DNA from: Notospermus geniculatus
Taxonomy: Eukaryota; Nemertea; Pilidiophora; Heteronemertea; Lineidae
Assembly (NCBI GenBank): GCA_002633025.1
Contig: NMRB01000294.1
Location: forward strand, 120,886 to 184,885
Reading direction: 5' to 3'
Length of the DNA: 64,000 nucleotides
In this document: positions 22,449 through 36,204 of the stretch, in pieces
Layout of the letters: each line of letters opens with the position of its first letter
Position numbering within the stretch: the first letter of the stretch is position 1
Notes under the pieces: model-generated
Seen by the model: only the letters and a program-made list of their open reading frames with translations
Told to the model about the DNA's origin: nothing
Database searches by the model: none
Translations under genes and position numbers: made by a program

Positions 22449-25400
22449 ACTCTATAGCTGTCCACCCGTGCATGACTGTTTTGATAAAGACCTGTTTTGT
22501 GCGTCCTAATATTGTTTCTACTTTTCAGGTACACGCGTATGTGTTTCTGTCCAGTTTTCAGTCGACGTTTCAGTACACGTATGTTTTCGAATTACTTTCC
22601 TTGAATGTTTCCTCTGAAGGCCACTTGAAATTTATAAACACCTTACCACCGCACGGCATGAAATAGTGTCGGTTGCATCGGTCAAGTTATAAAAAGAAGC
22701 AAAAAAGATTACTAACAGAACGATAGCGTAATAGCAGAGATTAAACGACTCGTAAAAAAGGTCCAGGAAACGTCAAATCATGTGTCAGAATAGTATCTAT
22801 TCCTAATGAAATAATGATCCCTAAAATGCCACCGTTTCAAAACCAGAACATCACATCAATATATCGACAAAAAAGAGTTTACTAACATAAATTCTCCAGA
22901 GATACCAAAGCATCGGATCTTCTGGAATTTGCCCGCATCGTCAGCGGCGAAAAAACACCCCGGGTAACGGTTTGATGGATGGCTTTCGGGATGGTACGCC
23001 TGGTCGACCAAAGGTTCAATATTTCTAAGATCCCTCAACGTTCTGTTGACGTAGGCAAGAGTCATAACGAGCCATGATGATTTTACGGACGACGAGAGAG
23101 CTTCATTTATCTGCTAGTTGCAGGGAGATGCGCGCTCAAAGACGCGATATTTCTCGTTATTGGCGCGGTTTGGTGCACTGGCATAACTTAATGTGCACTT
23201 ATCTATCGTGGGCAAGCGTACAAGAAATAATAGATCAAGTGTATGACGAGTGGTTACGGTCTAAGAATAGGTGCTTGAAGGTTAATTGGTGATCAGAATA
23301 ACAAGGTGCCACTAGTCCCGGTTTAGGGACAGGGTTTGTGTTGACTTTTACATTGGAAAGGATAGAAACAGTATTGTCAGTCAATGAGGCTGGCTGAAGG
23401 CTGCAATTGCAATTGCGAGCAACGTTACAGTAGTACCAGTGCAATCACCAAGGGCGTTGTGTGATTCAAAAAACTACCACTAGGGGGAGAAGCCAAGAAC
23501 AAGTATTTTTGGTTAAGGCATGGAAGTATCACCGTCTTGTAATCCGATTACATTTGCAACATTGTTTTCGGCGCAGGCACAAGTGAATCAAAGATCGCGA
23601 CTTGATTTATTTCAAGTTTCAATGGTCAGGTGATGAAATCTGACCAATCAATTTTTTTGTTTTAAAAGAGTGGAATTTGACCTCAACACCAAATAACAAA
23701 TCACGATTTGGCCTACAGCGGGCCCCAGCTTGGGACGTATATCAGGTACATTGTACTTCATGCGAAACAAAATTGGTCCTGTGTTCCCAACTGTTGTCGC
23801 CGTCTCGTCGCCCAAGCAGTTAAAATGTTTTTATATCGGATGAAAATGGCAGGATATCTCTCTACAGGCTAACAGATAATTGCTTGATTCATTTTAGATG
23901 AGTTGAAAGTTACGTGATACCACTAAGGTGCATGTGACAAGAATACAAAAACGCTCAGCCTATGGATATCAGCTTGAAAGTATGCAATTCGGATTTTTTT
24001 CATGCTGCGAAATCCAAACCCGGAACGCGTTCTACCGAGCTCCGAGAGTGACCAAGAAAGCGTTACCCAAGTTGATTTTGCGGTCAGCAATTAGAAAAGG
24101 AAGCTACATGTAGATAGAAGCCATAGATAGAACCAATGCGGATGGCAGCGTTGAAAAAGAGCAACAAGCAGATAGTTGTCCTTTACAATAAACGCCTTTT
24201 GTGTAGGGAAAATGAAATTGATCAGGACCGGGTGTAACTGTCATTTTTAATTGATGACCAATACGTTCCCTTCAGTTCGCTTTTGTTGCATAAGCAGTGG
24301 AACTCGGCCGAAACAGCCAACGAAGGCTCAAAAGAACCGCTATCAGTTTTTCCTCCAGTTGACCTGTACCGCGGCGGAAAAACCTCTGACGCACTTATCA
24401 CCAATGAGTTGGGATTTGCCTTCCAATTTCATTTGCGCTTTTTCAAGTAGAACGCCTATAAAAATCATAAACCATGTAAACTGCTTTGGGTAAAACAACT
24501 TCGTCGGTCGACTAAAGAAAGATTCTTGTAACATTCTCAACGTCCATCTTTTTTGGGAAAATATGGCTGTAATTTTTACAGGTTGTCAACAAATCATGAC
24601 TATTCAATCTGTTTTGACAAGCAGTTCTTTACCCTTGCCGTCATAATTCCCAACCAATTTCAGACTGATCCTAAGAAGTTTACTTTGGACACTATTTCCA
24701 TTACCTTCGTTTTTCCTGACAGTCTTACCAAACAAATCACTTTTGTATTTTTTCTAAAAGTCGGTTTAGACACACCGTGCCTACATTGCCCTATTTCCAC
24801 TAAAGAACCGACGTTTTTGTCCCTCGTAATTCCACAAATCGACGTAAACGAATGGCTGCATTTTAAAACAGCATCTTTCTATTACCTTGTCGTAAAATGG
24901 TTAAAAATGGATGAAGGATGCTTCTCCTTGGACACAACTGTCATATAAGTGGAAAAGCAATTTGCATAAACATTCCTGTGATTGATACTAGTACACTTAG
25001 AGTTCACATCGCCCATTGTTGAATCCTTTCAGTGCCAAGACAAATTTTGTCAAAACCAAAATGTGTGAAATGGCTTGAAGGGCATCTGAAACGCTTCACG
25101 TAGGTATTCATTGGAAAGCTCTGATCGAGCACTACATGTATATGACAGGGTTTCTGTTCGATTTCAGGATTTGGTAGGTTTATTAGACTGTCACTGTTAA
25201 AAATATCTGTAAATTTACAGCAGAATTTTCACTGCATATTTGATGTAAAATTCATTTCACTGCAAACTGATGTTTTTTTCACTGGAATTTAATCGGAATC
25301 GGAACGCCGTCTATTAGTCATCTTCTGAGAATCGCATCACCGAAGCAGTTTCGGAGCGCGGGTGACGCAGTGGGTAGCGGTTTGAAACTTCAGGCGGGTT

Positions 25401-28400
25401 AAAGAGTATGTGTTCACGTTACCAACATGGTTTGCCTTCACACTTTGTAGGCTACACGTCGCAGAGCGTGCTAAAGGAAAGTTGCAAGAAATTCAGTTCA
25501 ACAACATGGCTAGTCACCACCCCTTAGCCTAGGCTACATCTTCCCAAATGTCCAAAGAAGTACGACATGTATGAGACGCCTTTACTCGCATCACGACATT
25601 AAACTTCTTTTCTGTTGTACTAGCGACGTACCTTGATAGAGAAAAAAGTGGAAAGACAAACATTCGTACCCAAAATGATCCGTGATTCCTCAGGTTAAAC
25701 GCGGACAGTCACACAGAAAAAAACCTACTTTATCAAACCTGATAGTCCGTCTTGGGTTATGTGGTGTCAGTTTTGGCTAGTCGCTCTCGATGTGAGCAGT
25801 CTGATAAGGTGTATGACAAAGATATCACGCACCAATATAGGATCTCCGGGCGTTGTGTCACCGTCTCCCTGCGGCGGAATTGTTACCGCGTATTACAGAT
25901 GATTTTGCCAATTTTTGCATGACGGTCGTTCGCGGTGTCTTGCAGTGGCGTTAGTACCTCTGTATAAGTGATGGGTTTGGGAAAGTGTTATTGGGTTCTG
26001 TCAGGATGGCATAAAATGCGTCAGTATATAAATGACGTGCAATTTTTTCTGCCAAAGGAATCGGTCTCTGACCAGTCGGCTTCCGAGTACTTTATTTCGT
26101 ACGCGATAAATCAGACACCGATAGGGTGTTTGGAAAAATGACCAAAAAAATTGCAAACAGGAATGTCATAAAAAGAGACTTGGTCAGTCAAAGATATAAA
26201 AATAATGGAGTGTTAATAGTCTGTGAACAACAGCATAGTCTTTTTCACGGACGTTTTTTCTGACACAACCGCCAGTGGCTTGGCTATCCGATAACTTTTT
26301 TGTTTAAAAAGTAAACTTTTTTCGTCTTATTGCTTCTTATCTCTTGTTGCCCTCGCCAGACCAGCATCGCTGGACACTGCAAGTCATCCGGTCATATCGG
26401 CTTTTTTTCATCGTCTAGTTGCCCTTGGGGCAGACGATGAATAACTCGTGATCAAAGCGTTTAAGGATACTTGACACAAAATCCTCTAGAATATGTATGA
26501 AACTTTTGCAAGAATTTATGTTATGGGTTTTCTTCAGGCCAATGGTTGAGCCCTTTGTTGTATATTGGTATTAGTACAACAGTTGTTCGCAGATTTTGGA
26601 TAATTCTCATATATCGTTTGTGTACTTAGTGAAAAACTGATAGTTCATGCTTTGTAGGCAAATCTCATATTATTTGTAAGCTTTGCCTTGCCCTGGTGAT
26701 AACTAAAATATGAGATCTTTTGATGGTTTATTGGCTCTGAGTCAGACATAATATGGTAAAAATACGACTTATTATTGCATTTTGAAACTTTCGAAATGTT
26801 CCTAACTCCTTTCATCCGATTTTTCTCACAAATATTGTACGTGTAATGGCAATTAAGATTGTGAACCCTGGAGAATTTCCCCGAGCATGCCCTTCCCAGT
26901 AGCTTTGCAGAATGTTCACACAAATCCGATATCATACCTCAATAAACATAAAAGTTAGAACTAAGCGTATTATTGATAAGACTGTTTCGTCGCTGTCTTG
27001 GTTCAAACTCTACAACTTGGGAAGAGAGAAGTACAATCCTGGCGTCTCATAACGTATGCTCGTAAACCTCGAGACTAGAGCGGTGGAATTCCTCTCCATC
27101 CCACGTAGTCCCCGCAATTGTCGACTTAGAGCAGTATACCCAGGAAAGTTCATACGACCGTCCTCAAGAAGCGGTAAGCCTTCAGCACACGCTGCGACAA
27201 GTGAAGATTTTTATCTCCTTTCGCCAGAGAGGACAAAGGAAGGCACCATGTATGACACATCACAAGTAACCACGAAATCAAAGTCGCACTTTAAAGTTGA
27301 GTTTTCGACTCCGACATATCTGGCCTTCAGGTACAAGAACAGAACAGGACAAAATTCCACATCTGTATTCCCTTCTCTAGAAGTTGCAGTTTTGTCTAAA
27401 GAAGGCCCTGTGTTCCTGAAGCCAAATTTCCACTTGTCTCACAATCGCATGCACAAGAAGATGAGTACCATGCACATTGGCGACGGTAGAAGATCTTTGT
27501 CCCGGACTATCTTATCTACCTTTCCTTCATGTTCCTTTAGTTCAGGTCCAACACTTATTTCGCCCTGCAAACATTGTTGAAGGGAAATTCGACTGCAGTT
27601 GCCTGGGCACGGGTCCAACCGACGACAAAATGTTAGGCTTATCAGCCATTTAACCTGCTGCTTCGCACGATTTGCCTTCCGTGACAAAGATCACCACTTG
27701 TCGCAGCGTGTCCTATCGGCTTCAGTATCAAGTGTTTGGGGTTCGCTTGCTTGATCTACGAAATTGTAGAAGTGCAAATAGATAACCCAGGATGTGGCCA
27801 TAAGCAACGGTTCCACAGGGAGTGACATTGAGAAGAAAGAATGGTAAAAAAAGATCATTAACGGATAGAAATGACTTTCATGTGAAGGTCAATAATGCAT
27901 AAGCGATGACCTCGGGGTTGACTGCTGTTGCTTTCTTTGAAACGGGACACTGATTTCTGTGTAGCTGTGAGTTCAAAGCTATTGGTACATATTGTTTGTT
28001 CCCACAGAATGCGAAATCAAAGCGAAACTATGGTCCGAAAGAAAGAGTCTATATCTGTAGATATGCTGCTGTTAAAGGGACCCTATAGACAGCTAGCTAT
28101 TAGGCTTATATCAGTGTGGTCACTTCATCACAGGCGGCGCTAGCAACTGACGACCGACGAATTTGGGCGCGAATGTTGACATTTAGTGTATTTTACTTGG
28201 AATCCATGTCAGAGTTAGATTCTCATACCAACCGATTGTCATAAGGAGCTCATCAAAATGGCGATGATGAGGCTGCCTATAAGAGTCCCTTCAAACAATC
28301 TCCATTAACGGACTGTTTGACCCTAACGGATACCACGGGAGGGAGATCATACTTCCATACTTCTTGAGTCGACAAACCTAAAGGGGGGGGTCAAAGTTCT

Positions 28401-28506
28401 GTAATGCCTCTCAAATCCTAAGGCCTGTTCCGGAAGAGACAAACATGACAAAGTGTCTGCTGTCTGAGACGTACTATTCATGACACCACACAGAGGAATC
28501 CTTCCT
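22449..28506. other. Long stretch without recognised genes
   Basis: Frames such as 24553-24948 (131 codons) and 27056-27580 (174 codons) are open by length but show no motif, signal peptide or good splice context. A degraded tRNA-like head (GTGACGCAGTGGGTAGCGG) occurs near 25360. No repeat family was identified. Confidence 0.35.
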
Positions 28507-28645
28507 GTGCGACATGTCGTTACAACAGTAATCCTGTTCAGTACGAGAGCAACGGAAAGATTCAGACATTTTTGGTGAATGTGCACGGCTGATAAGCCAA
28601 TAGTGTGTGGTTACCACCTGGGGGATTACGACTGAACGCCTTTAA
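28507..28645 (+). pseudogene. Degenerate 28S rRNA 3' segment (sarcin-ricin loop region)
   Basis: The order CAGTAATCCTGTTCAGTACG, AGAG, TTCAGACATTT, GTGC.CGGCTGA.AAGCCAAT, GTTACCA, GGGGATTACGACTGAACGCC follows the 28S rRNA 3' region, with AGTACGAGAG of the sarcin-ricin loop at 28540-28549. Substitutions and small indels are frequent (for example GAGCAAC instead of GAGGAAC), so it is not a functional rRNA gene. The similarity fades on both sides. Confidence 0.75.
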
Positions 28646-28808
28646 CAACGACACGAGGCAAAGCGACGGATACTAAGCGTCTGGCACCTCTTTGCTGCCT
28701 CTAAGTGGAATATCAGTTATATCAGGCGTCTTATGGGTGTAGAGTTGCTACTGTTAGGGCATATCCGCTGGGGGCAAAGGGGAACGACTGGTGAATCGTA
28801 AATTGTTC

Positions 28809-29403
28809 CTAAAGGCCTGTCTACACGATCATACATTTGTTCAAAACATCATCATACATTTGTATGATGATGTCCAAGCTTGTTTGTCGATTTCTGTCTT
28901 GTGACAATGCAGCTAAAATTTTGAACATCATCATACATTGTTCAAAACAGCATCATAGACTTGTATGATGATGTTCAAGTTTGTTGGGGATTTCGATCTA
29001 CAGTCCAATATTCATGGACATTGTATGATGAAGTATGATGGAGAAAGGATAATGTTGGATGATGTTCAAGTTTGTTGGGAAAACCGTCCACACGATCATA
29101 CATTTGTGCCTGAACATCATCACACATTTTTTTTGGGATGTTTTGCATTGGCAAGATGAAACATGCAGCTAAAAACTTGAACATCATCATACATGTTCAG
29201 GTTTGTTGGGAAAACAGTCCACACGATCATACATTTGTCCATGAACATCATCACACAAATTTGAACATCATCATACATGTTGGTTGCTGTTCAAGTTTGT
29301 TGGGAAAACATCCTACACAATCAAATATCTGTCCATGAACATCATCATACAAATGTATGAGGGTGTTTTGAACAAATGTATGACCGTGTAGACGGGCCTT
29401 TAG
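28809..29403. mobile_element. Foldback element with 40-bp inverted ends and internal CATCATACA repeats
   Basis: It begins CTAAAGGCCTGTCTACACG and ends with the inverted CGTGTAGACGGGCCTTTAG. The inner arms ATCATACATTTGTTCAAAACA also pair. The interior repeats GAACATCATCATACA and its complement many times with AAGTTTGTTGGGAAAAC. Non-coding. Confidence 0.85.
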
Positions 29404-29860
29404 AGACAACTGAAATCAGAGAGCCAGGTGTGAAAGGAATGGTTGTCCTGGGATTCCTTGTCCGAGGTACAGGGGGCATTGAGATAAATTCATCTACAGC
29501 TGATACCTTGAATATTGCATATGAAAGGAAAACTTGTTGGTCATATTTCTGCATCAAAACTTTGGAAATTTTGAAATATCAAATTTATGTAATGGCTCAT
29601 TAGAAAAACCTTAAAAAAAGGGTCACTGAAAGGTAATTGATGACATTTTGTGGATGTATCCTTCTACAATGTAGATCAGGGTGCTACACACGCATTTTCT
29701 ACCATTTGATGGGAAAATAAACTACATGTATTTCTTCCTTATTATTAATTTATTATTTATTATTTATTTATTTGTTGTTTATTAATTTATTCATCATTAA
29801 TTTATTGCTTATTATTATTTTACAATCATTTAGTAATTTATTTTCTATTATTAATTTATT
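29404..29860. other. AT-rich lead-in to the 18-mer array
   Basis: From about 29740 the sequence is a degenerate TTATTATTTATT run that merges into the perfect array. There is no gene. Confidence 0.5.
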
Positions 29861-30526
29861 ATGAATTTATCATTTATTATGAATTTATCATTTATTATGA
29901 ATTTATCATTTATTATGAATTTATCATTTATTATGAATTTATCATTTATTATGAATTTATCATTTATTATGAATTTATCATTTATTATGAATTTATCATT
30001 TATTATGAATTTATCATTTATTATGAATTTATCATTTATTATGAATTTATCATTTATTATGAATTTATCATTTATTATGAATTTATCATTTATTATGAAT
30101 TTATCATTTATTATGAATTTATCATTTATTATGAATTTATCATTTATTATGAATTTATCATTTATTATGAATTTATCATTTATTATGAATTTATCATTTA
30201 TTATGAATTTATCATTTATTATGAATTTATCATTTATTATGAATTTATCATTTATTATGAATTTATCATTTATTATGAATTTATCATTTATTATGAATTT
30301 ATCATTTATTATGAATTTATCATTTATTATGAATTTATCATTTATTATGAATTTATCATTTATTATGAATTTATCATTTATTATGAATTTATCATTTATT
30401 ATGAATTTATCATTTATTATGAATTTATCATTTATTATGAATTTATCATTTATTATGAATTTATCATTTATTATGAATTTATCATTTATTATGAATTTAT
30501 CATTTATTATGAATTTATCATTTATT
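29861..30526 (+). repeat. Minisatellite: 37 copies of ATGAATTTATCATTTATT
   Basis: The 18-mer repeats 37 times without a visible change over 666 bases, flanked on both sides by irregular TTATT runs. One plus-strand frame is open through it (MNLSFI repeated) only because 18 is a multiple of three. Confidence 0.95.
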
Positions 30527-31577
30527 GTTAATTTATTATTTATTATTAATTTATTAACTCATTACGGTTCATTATTTATTATTTATTATTTCTCATTTCT
30601 CATTTATTATTTATTTTAGACGTTTTATAAACAAGCTTCTCACCATAGTCCGACATGCACGAACTAGAGAAGACGTTCATGCGATGTAATAGAGACTTGC
30701 ATCACAGAATGATTTAGACGGATGCAATATAATTTATGTATTAAACGGATGCGCGTTGTTGATGCAATTAGACACGTCAAAATGGTTAAATGGTACAAAG
30801 GCATGAGACCCTCAGACAGTGTGAACTGCCGTCGTGTCCAAGGCGTACTCATTCATCTAGAACGATTCTTCAACAATTCCACACCACTACAGGCGCAAAG
30901 TATAAAGAGTACGAAATTTATAATAATTTTCGGCGTCTCACATTTTCATCAATAAATTGTGCCGGAGTTCCCACGTCAATTTACAGTAGCTGAAAGTGTC
31001 ACTGTAATTGAGCTGAACCCAAGACTTTTACCATTCCTACTTCAGATATCAGAGTCTGTCGCCAGAGACGGTCGCTGGCGCCTTAACCCTTCGGGGACTG
31101 CCCTAGCGAAATGGCCAAACCCAAAAAACGGAGCTAATGCTGACGTAATGCCGATGATAGAAAAACTCCTTTTCCGCTGTGTCCTGCTGAAGCATTTTTC
31201 CACAACAACATTTCTAGACGAATTTTTGATCAACTTCTTATACGTAATTTGATTGATGATAAATAAATGCGACACTTCCCGGCGACGGTAGTAAGGTGTT
31301 TCCTACTAATGCAGAGAAGGAAACTCGTATCCTTACCAAGTACGCTCTCGCGGGCTGAGCAGATTTTTTGTCTACTCCAGAGTAATCACCGAACACCGAT
31401 TTACAGAGTTCATTCACACCTACACTGAAAGTCGGTGCTTTGCTCCGAGCAGCCTGATTTTTCAGTGCTCACTGTGTAAGATTGTTGAGTTTTTCTGCTA
31501 ACCCTGCCAAGAGCCAAGGAGAGAAACAAGAGGAAACTAAGAACCCCTAAAAACGTCAATATGGACTTGCCAACACC
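30527..31577. other. Intergenic; nothing recognised
   Basis: Frames near 30959-31252 lack recognisable motifs. Confidence 0.35.
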
Positions 31578-31649
31578 CACACTTGACACTAGATGGCGTT
31601 ATCTTCTATAACAATGAGGTACGATATTTCACCGCTAGTGTCAAGTGTG
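31578..31649. mobile_element. Short hairpin element
   Basis: CACACTTGACACTAG at 31578-31592 pairs with CTAGTGTCAAGTGTG at 31635-31649. Confidence 0.75.
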
Positions 31650-31676
31650 GCCAACACCGACCTCGGTGCAAAAAAA

Positions 31677-31846
31677 TAGGAGCAGTCAGCCGCGCTTATT
31701 GCCCAAAAGATGGCAGAAAAGTTCTAGCGGACCAACACAAAGGAAGATTCTCCCGATTGGTGCTCAATTAACCATGAACGGGTCCGCTAGGCATTACATT
31801 AGGCGGTAGTGGCACCTATACTGGTCAACTGACTGACAGCGTCTAT
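31677..31846 (-). mobile_element. MITE family 1, copy B
   Basis: Inverted copy of 17071-17232. It starts TAGGAGCAGTCAGCCGCGC and ends CAACTGACTGACAGC, with AGATGGCAGAAAAGTTCTAGCGGACC inside in the opposite orientation. Confidence 0.8.
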
Positions 31847-34603
31847 TACGCGAGACACCGGAAAACAGTCCGGCGATTCGCCCCTGCAGCGTTAGCACAA
31901 CATTAATTGCAATCAGAGAGACACCTGTTAAGAAGACTACCAAGCCGCAGTATCAGTATCCTAGCCACGATCTTCATCGATTTTGTTTTGCTAATGTTAT
32001 CTTGAACACAGTCAGGTTCGTCATTTGGCTTATAGGGCCGAGTGACACGATGGCAAAAAGTCGTGATCATGCCATGTGCCCGTCAGAACCAAATGATGTG
32101 ACCGACAGAGAAATTACAGCCAATTTAGTAAATCGCGAAAAAAATCAAAATCAACGTCACGCACTGACCGAATTGATCAGAAACTGTCTCACAGATCTTC
32201 TCCTTAATGGAGTATCAGTCGGTACCGACGTTTTGAACAGTTCAGCAAGGAGTTACGAACTCAGAATATTGCTAACTTGTCAGTGGGCACTCTCCGTCAT
32301 GGGATTCATTCTTTGATCCATAAGTAACAAACTTTTACAATGCTTTTGACCTTTAAAAGTGAAAAAAGTGTCTTCACTCACGATCAGGGGGCCATGGTCA
32401 ACTAGAGGAACAGCCTACTCTGCACTACTTACCTTATACTTAAAGTACTTGTAAGTACAAAATAGGGCTGTCAACAGAATTGACCATGTTCCCGCTTGAT
32501 CCTTGGTAGAGCTACTCCCACGAGCGCAGACTCGATACCAACTTTTATGTTCACTGCAGACGTAACTTGAACTCTTTCACTGCCCGTCTAGGCCTACTTG
32601 ATTCTTTCCGAGAGAAGTGGGGCGTTAAATTCAGGAGGGGCCGATAACACCCTTCGTGGACTTGACAATTCATCGGGAAATTGGACTAAAACTTTGTTCT
32701 ACTCTGTTGATTTCAGGTAGGAGCGATACATCTGGGAGATAAAGTGCATAAGATTTCCAAAGGGACAAAGTGATAATGCCAGACACAAAGAAAGACTGGA
32801 TGGACATTTTGAAATATTGCTTGTCCAACTGATCAGATTATAACATTTGGTTTTTATATTCTGACACCCGGTCTTGTTCTGACTTTCAACTTAACTAAAA
32901 GTTGAATCTGAATGTCAAACGGAGCGTAATTCCTGAAGGACATTGTCTGTTGCAAAAAGAAATAAACCGAAAATGAGAATCTGTCGGGAGGCGAGCCTCT
33001 TGGGTTTAATTTCTGGCCGATAGGTTACTTAAATGACAACTAAATGACACAGAAAATGTCAGAGGAAAACATTTAGCAGGGGAATTTGTCCAGGGAACGA
33101 GGGATTTTACTCCATCGAAACCTGGGGTCGTCATTTTGTACAACTTTGCAAATTACTGTCGACTCGGTTATAACCCGCCGCCGCACTATAGATGGCAGCA
33201 CCTTCGCCGTAATGAGAAAATCCATTAGGTGGGTCGTGCTGCCATCTAGTGTTCCCACCGACTCAACGCTGAGGGTACAGTAATTCACTCTCTGACATGG
33301 TAAGATGCTTTACTGAGATTTTCGGAGTAAACAGTGTTTGTTTCGCTGTTTCCGTTATCCCTTTCAATCATAAGAACCTAAAACTTCACTTTTTTGTATA
33401 TACATGAACCATCCCACCCACCCCTCCGACAGTAATTATTTAAAGAGCAAATTCTGAAAAGCTCTATCTATATGTCACTGAGGATGAGCTGTTCTCTGTG
33501 AAATTAGTTTGAAATCGACAGGTTAAGAATATGTCTAAGCGATTTCGTTTTAGACATCAAGGAAGAAGGTTAATAACCGTCTACCAGAAGGGGAGAGAAT
33601 GTCAAATCTGTTCAAAGTTTTCTTAGAACGACAAACTAAGGCCTTTCACTTGATACAGTAGATAAATGCGTCCGCGACATGTTGACTGACGCAGAAAATT
33701 CTAATTTCTATAGGTACTGTAAATCAGGCTGGTGTCGCATTCAACTTCGTATCTCTCGGGAATTCTCCGCAAAACATCTCCAACGCGGGTGTCAAGTACG
33801 CCAGACGCACTCCAGTACATATTTTTCAACACATCAAAACCTCAGATCTGGAGAATACTCACGAACGAGTGTCAGGGTAGACAACCTGCAATTAGTAGTT
33901 CAATGGCCTGACGAACTCTTGTCTGCAATCTCGGAGAGCAGGAACGCAGTGAATTGGTACTAATTTCCTACTTGGTTATTAAATACATGGAATACTAGGC
34001 GTTACTTCCATTCCATTGGAAATTGTTCCTTATGTCCTTATGTGAATATCGTTAATATTTGTGCGCAATAAGTGCAGTTCGGAGTGCCGGTGAGAGAGTT
34101 CAGCAAAATCACGAACTTATTAGCCAAATTTTGGCGAAATTCGTTTCATTCCACACCTGACAAGAGAGGTATATTTATGAAAAACCCTCTTATGTCGGGG
34201 AAGAGACATTTTTTTTAAAATATAGCTGCATCCATTGAAACAACTTGCCTTGGAACACCGACATCATGTTAGAGCCAGTAATGCCGTATTTGACGCTCAA
34301 ATCTCGATTCATTTTAAAAACTCTCACATCTTCTCCAGGGCCTACTGCTATTTCTATACTTCATGGTTTGGAAAAGTATGATCTGATTTTTATTGTCCCA
34401 ACACCAACTTTTAAAGGGATCCTAGAGTCAGCTTCCCCATAGGCATTTTGAAGTGCTCGTAACACCGATCGGTTGGCATGGGAATCTACTTCTGACATGT
34501 GTATTGCATTGAAAATTCACTAAACATCAACACTGCAGCCAAAATGCGCCACCTGTAATGAAGTAACCGCACTGATAAAAGCCTAACAGCCTGACGGTGC
34601 CTA
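31847..34603. other. Intergenic with small palindromes
   Basis: An inverted pair CATGGTCAA/TTGACCATG bounds 32393-32488. A second imperfect palindrome, with GATGGCAGCAC and GTGCTGCCATC arms, spans 33158-33280. Otherwise nothing was recognised. Confidence 0.45.
33158..33280. mobile_element. Foldback element (GATGGCAGCAC arms)
   Basis: GACTCGGT..CACTATAGATGGCAGCAC on the left pairs with GTGCTGCCATCTAGTG..ACCGACTCAACG on the right. Short frames on both strands are products of the palindrome. Confidence 0.65.
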
Positions 34604-34855
34604 CAGGTCGACATTGCGTCTTGATGAAGCAACCTGCAGCAACTAGCTTTCCGGCGATGGAAGCAACTTGGTTTTGTCTACCTGAGCCCGCTTGCGTCTC
34701 CGAGCAACTGCCGGATCCGCTAGTTGAGCGCGCTGTTCGAGGAACTGCCAGTTGCTCCGAGTTCCTCTCAATCGCTGAAAGTGTCGACCTGCGCGTGGTA
34801 GTTTTTTTATCTGCGAAGGATCCGTCGAGTTGCTTCAAGTCGCAATGTCGACCTG
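34604..34855. mobile_element. Foldback element (CAGGTCGACATTGCG ends)
   Basis: CAGGTCGACATTGCG, CTTGA and GAAGCAAC on the left pair with GTTGCTTCAAG.CGCAATGTCGACCTG on the right. The interior is GC-rich, with no recognised protein. Confidence 0.75.
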
Positions 34856-35413
34856 AGGACACCTTAACAGCCAGTGATTCTGATCTACAGTGACCCAATC
34901 CCGTGAAAAAAATGCCAGCGTTTTTGTCTAATCACCCACCTGAGGCGAAAGTCGGCCAGCAGTGGATCACCTCATCTTATGAGAAACTGGCACGAAGGTT
35001 GGCATGTTTTGTCAAGTGTCAGCAGGAAATTACACAACATTGCAACACGATGATTGATGGATGAGAAATCCGTCAGTCATTTGATGTTCTGGCGACAGAA
35101 ACAGCAAGATTGGCAAAAATATCACTTGGGCCACAGTAAGGTGTGAGGAACAACGAAAATTTGTAATAAGTCTATTCTTATGCTGATCTGACGAAGCCGT
35201 GTGCCAAAAGGAGCTGAAAATGTAAGGTTATCCCTTCCTATAAATCGGTGGCTAATGTTGGAACCAACATTTCCCCATTTGACATCATCAAAGGAATCCA
35301 AAAACTGCTATCAACAGTGACCGTATTATCTGAGTGTGTGGCCATCTTAACGCTTAGAATTTCCCCTTTTTCTACGTCAGCTTTGAACAAGAACCAGCAC
35401 AGAGCGATCCACA
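34856..35413. other. Flank of the assembly gap; nothing recognised
   Basis: No gene or repeat was recognised up to the run of n. Confidence 0.4.
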
Positions 35414-35948
35414 NNNNNNNNNNNNNNNNNNNNNNNNNNNNNNNNNNNNNNNNNNNNNNNNNNNNNNNNNNNNNNNNNNNNNNNNNNNNNNNNNNNNNNN
35501 NNNNNNNNNNNNNNNNNNNNNNNNNNNNNNNNNNNNNNNNNNNNNNNNNNNNNNNNNNNNNNNNNNNNNNNNNNNNNNNNNNNNNNNNNNNNNNNNNNNN
35601 NNNNNNNNNNNNNNNNNNNNNNNNNNNNNNNNNNNNNNNNNNNNNNNNNNNNNNNNNNNNNNNNNNNNNNNNNNNNNNNNNNNNNNNNNNNNNNNNNNNN
35701 NNNNNNNNNNNNNNNNNNNNNNNNNNNNNNNNNNNNNNNNNNNNNNNNNNNNNNNNNNNNNNNNNNNNNNNNNNNNNNNNNNNNNNNNNNNNNNNNNNNN
35801 NNNNNNNNNNNNNNNNNNNNNNNNNNNNNNNNNNNNNNNNNNNNNNNNNNNNNNNNNNNNNNNNNNNNNNNNNNNNNNNNNNNNNNNNNNNNNNNNNNNN
35901 NNNNNNNNNNNNNNNNNNNNNNNNNNNNNNNNNNNNNNNNNNNNNNNN
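35414..35948. other. Assembly gap (535 n)
   Basis: A run of undetermined bases. Anything spanning it, including any frame, is unsupported. Confidence 1.
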
Positions 35949-36204
35949 GATTACCTAAAAAGGCGCAAACGTATGACTCACACGATGTACGACTTTACGA
36001 ACTAAACTCTGTTGTTATGCGATACACAAACTTATTTTTGACTCGGATTAATTTGATATTTTCAAGTCAGTATGTTAGAACAAACGATTCACACTCCCCA
36101 GGGTCAATGGTAAAAAGATTGGAAATCTAGCCTTTTAAAAAGAGACAAGTTGGTATGTTGGAATAACGTCCCTTGGGTCTTAAAGATAAATGAACTAAAG
36201 AACC

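Noticed and set aside
24553-24948. 131-codon plus-strand open frame
   Set aside because: No family resemblance and no supporting signals.
25350-25420. tRNA-like GTGACGCAGTGGGTAGCGG
   Set aside because: Only an A-box-like word. No B box or stem pairing, so too degraded to call.
27056-27580. 174-codon plus-strand open frame
   Set aside because: No recognisable motif, no signal peptide and no splice context. The length is near what chance allows in a window this size.
29861-30526. CRISPR-like repeat array
   Set aside because: Direct repeats without spacers in a eukaryotic context.
29861-30619. 252-codon frame of repeated MNLSFI
   Set aside because: Produced by an 18-bp minisatellite. The open frame follows from the period being a multiple of three.
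35248-35958. Long frame across the run of n
   Set aside because: Most of it is an assembly gap.
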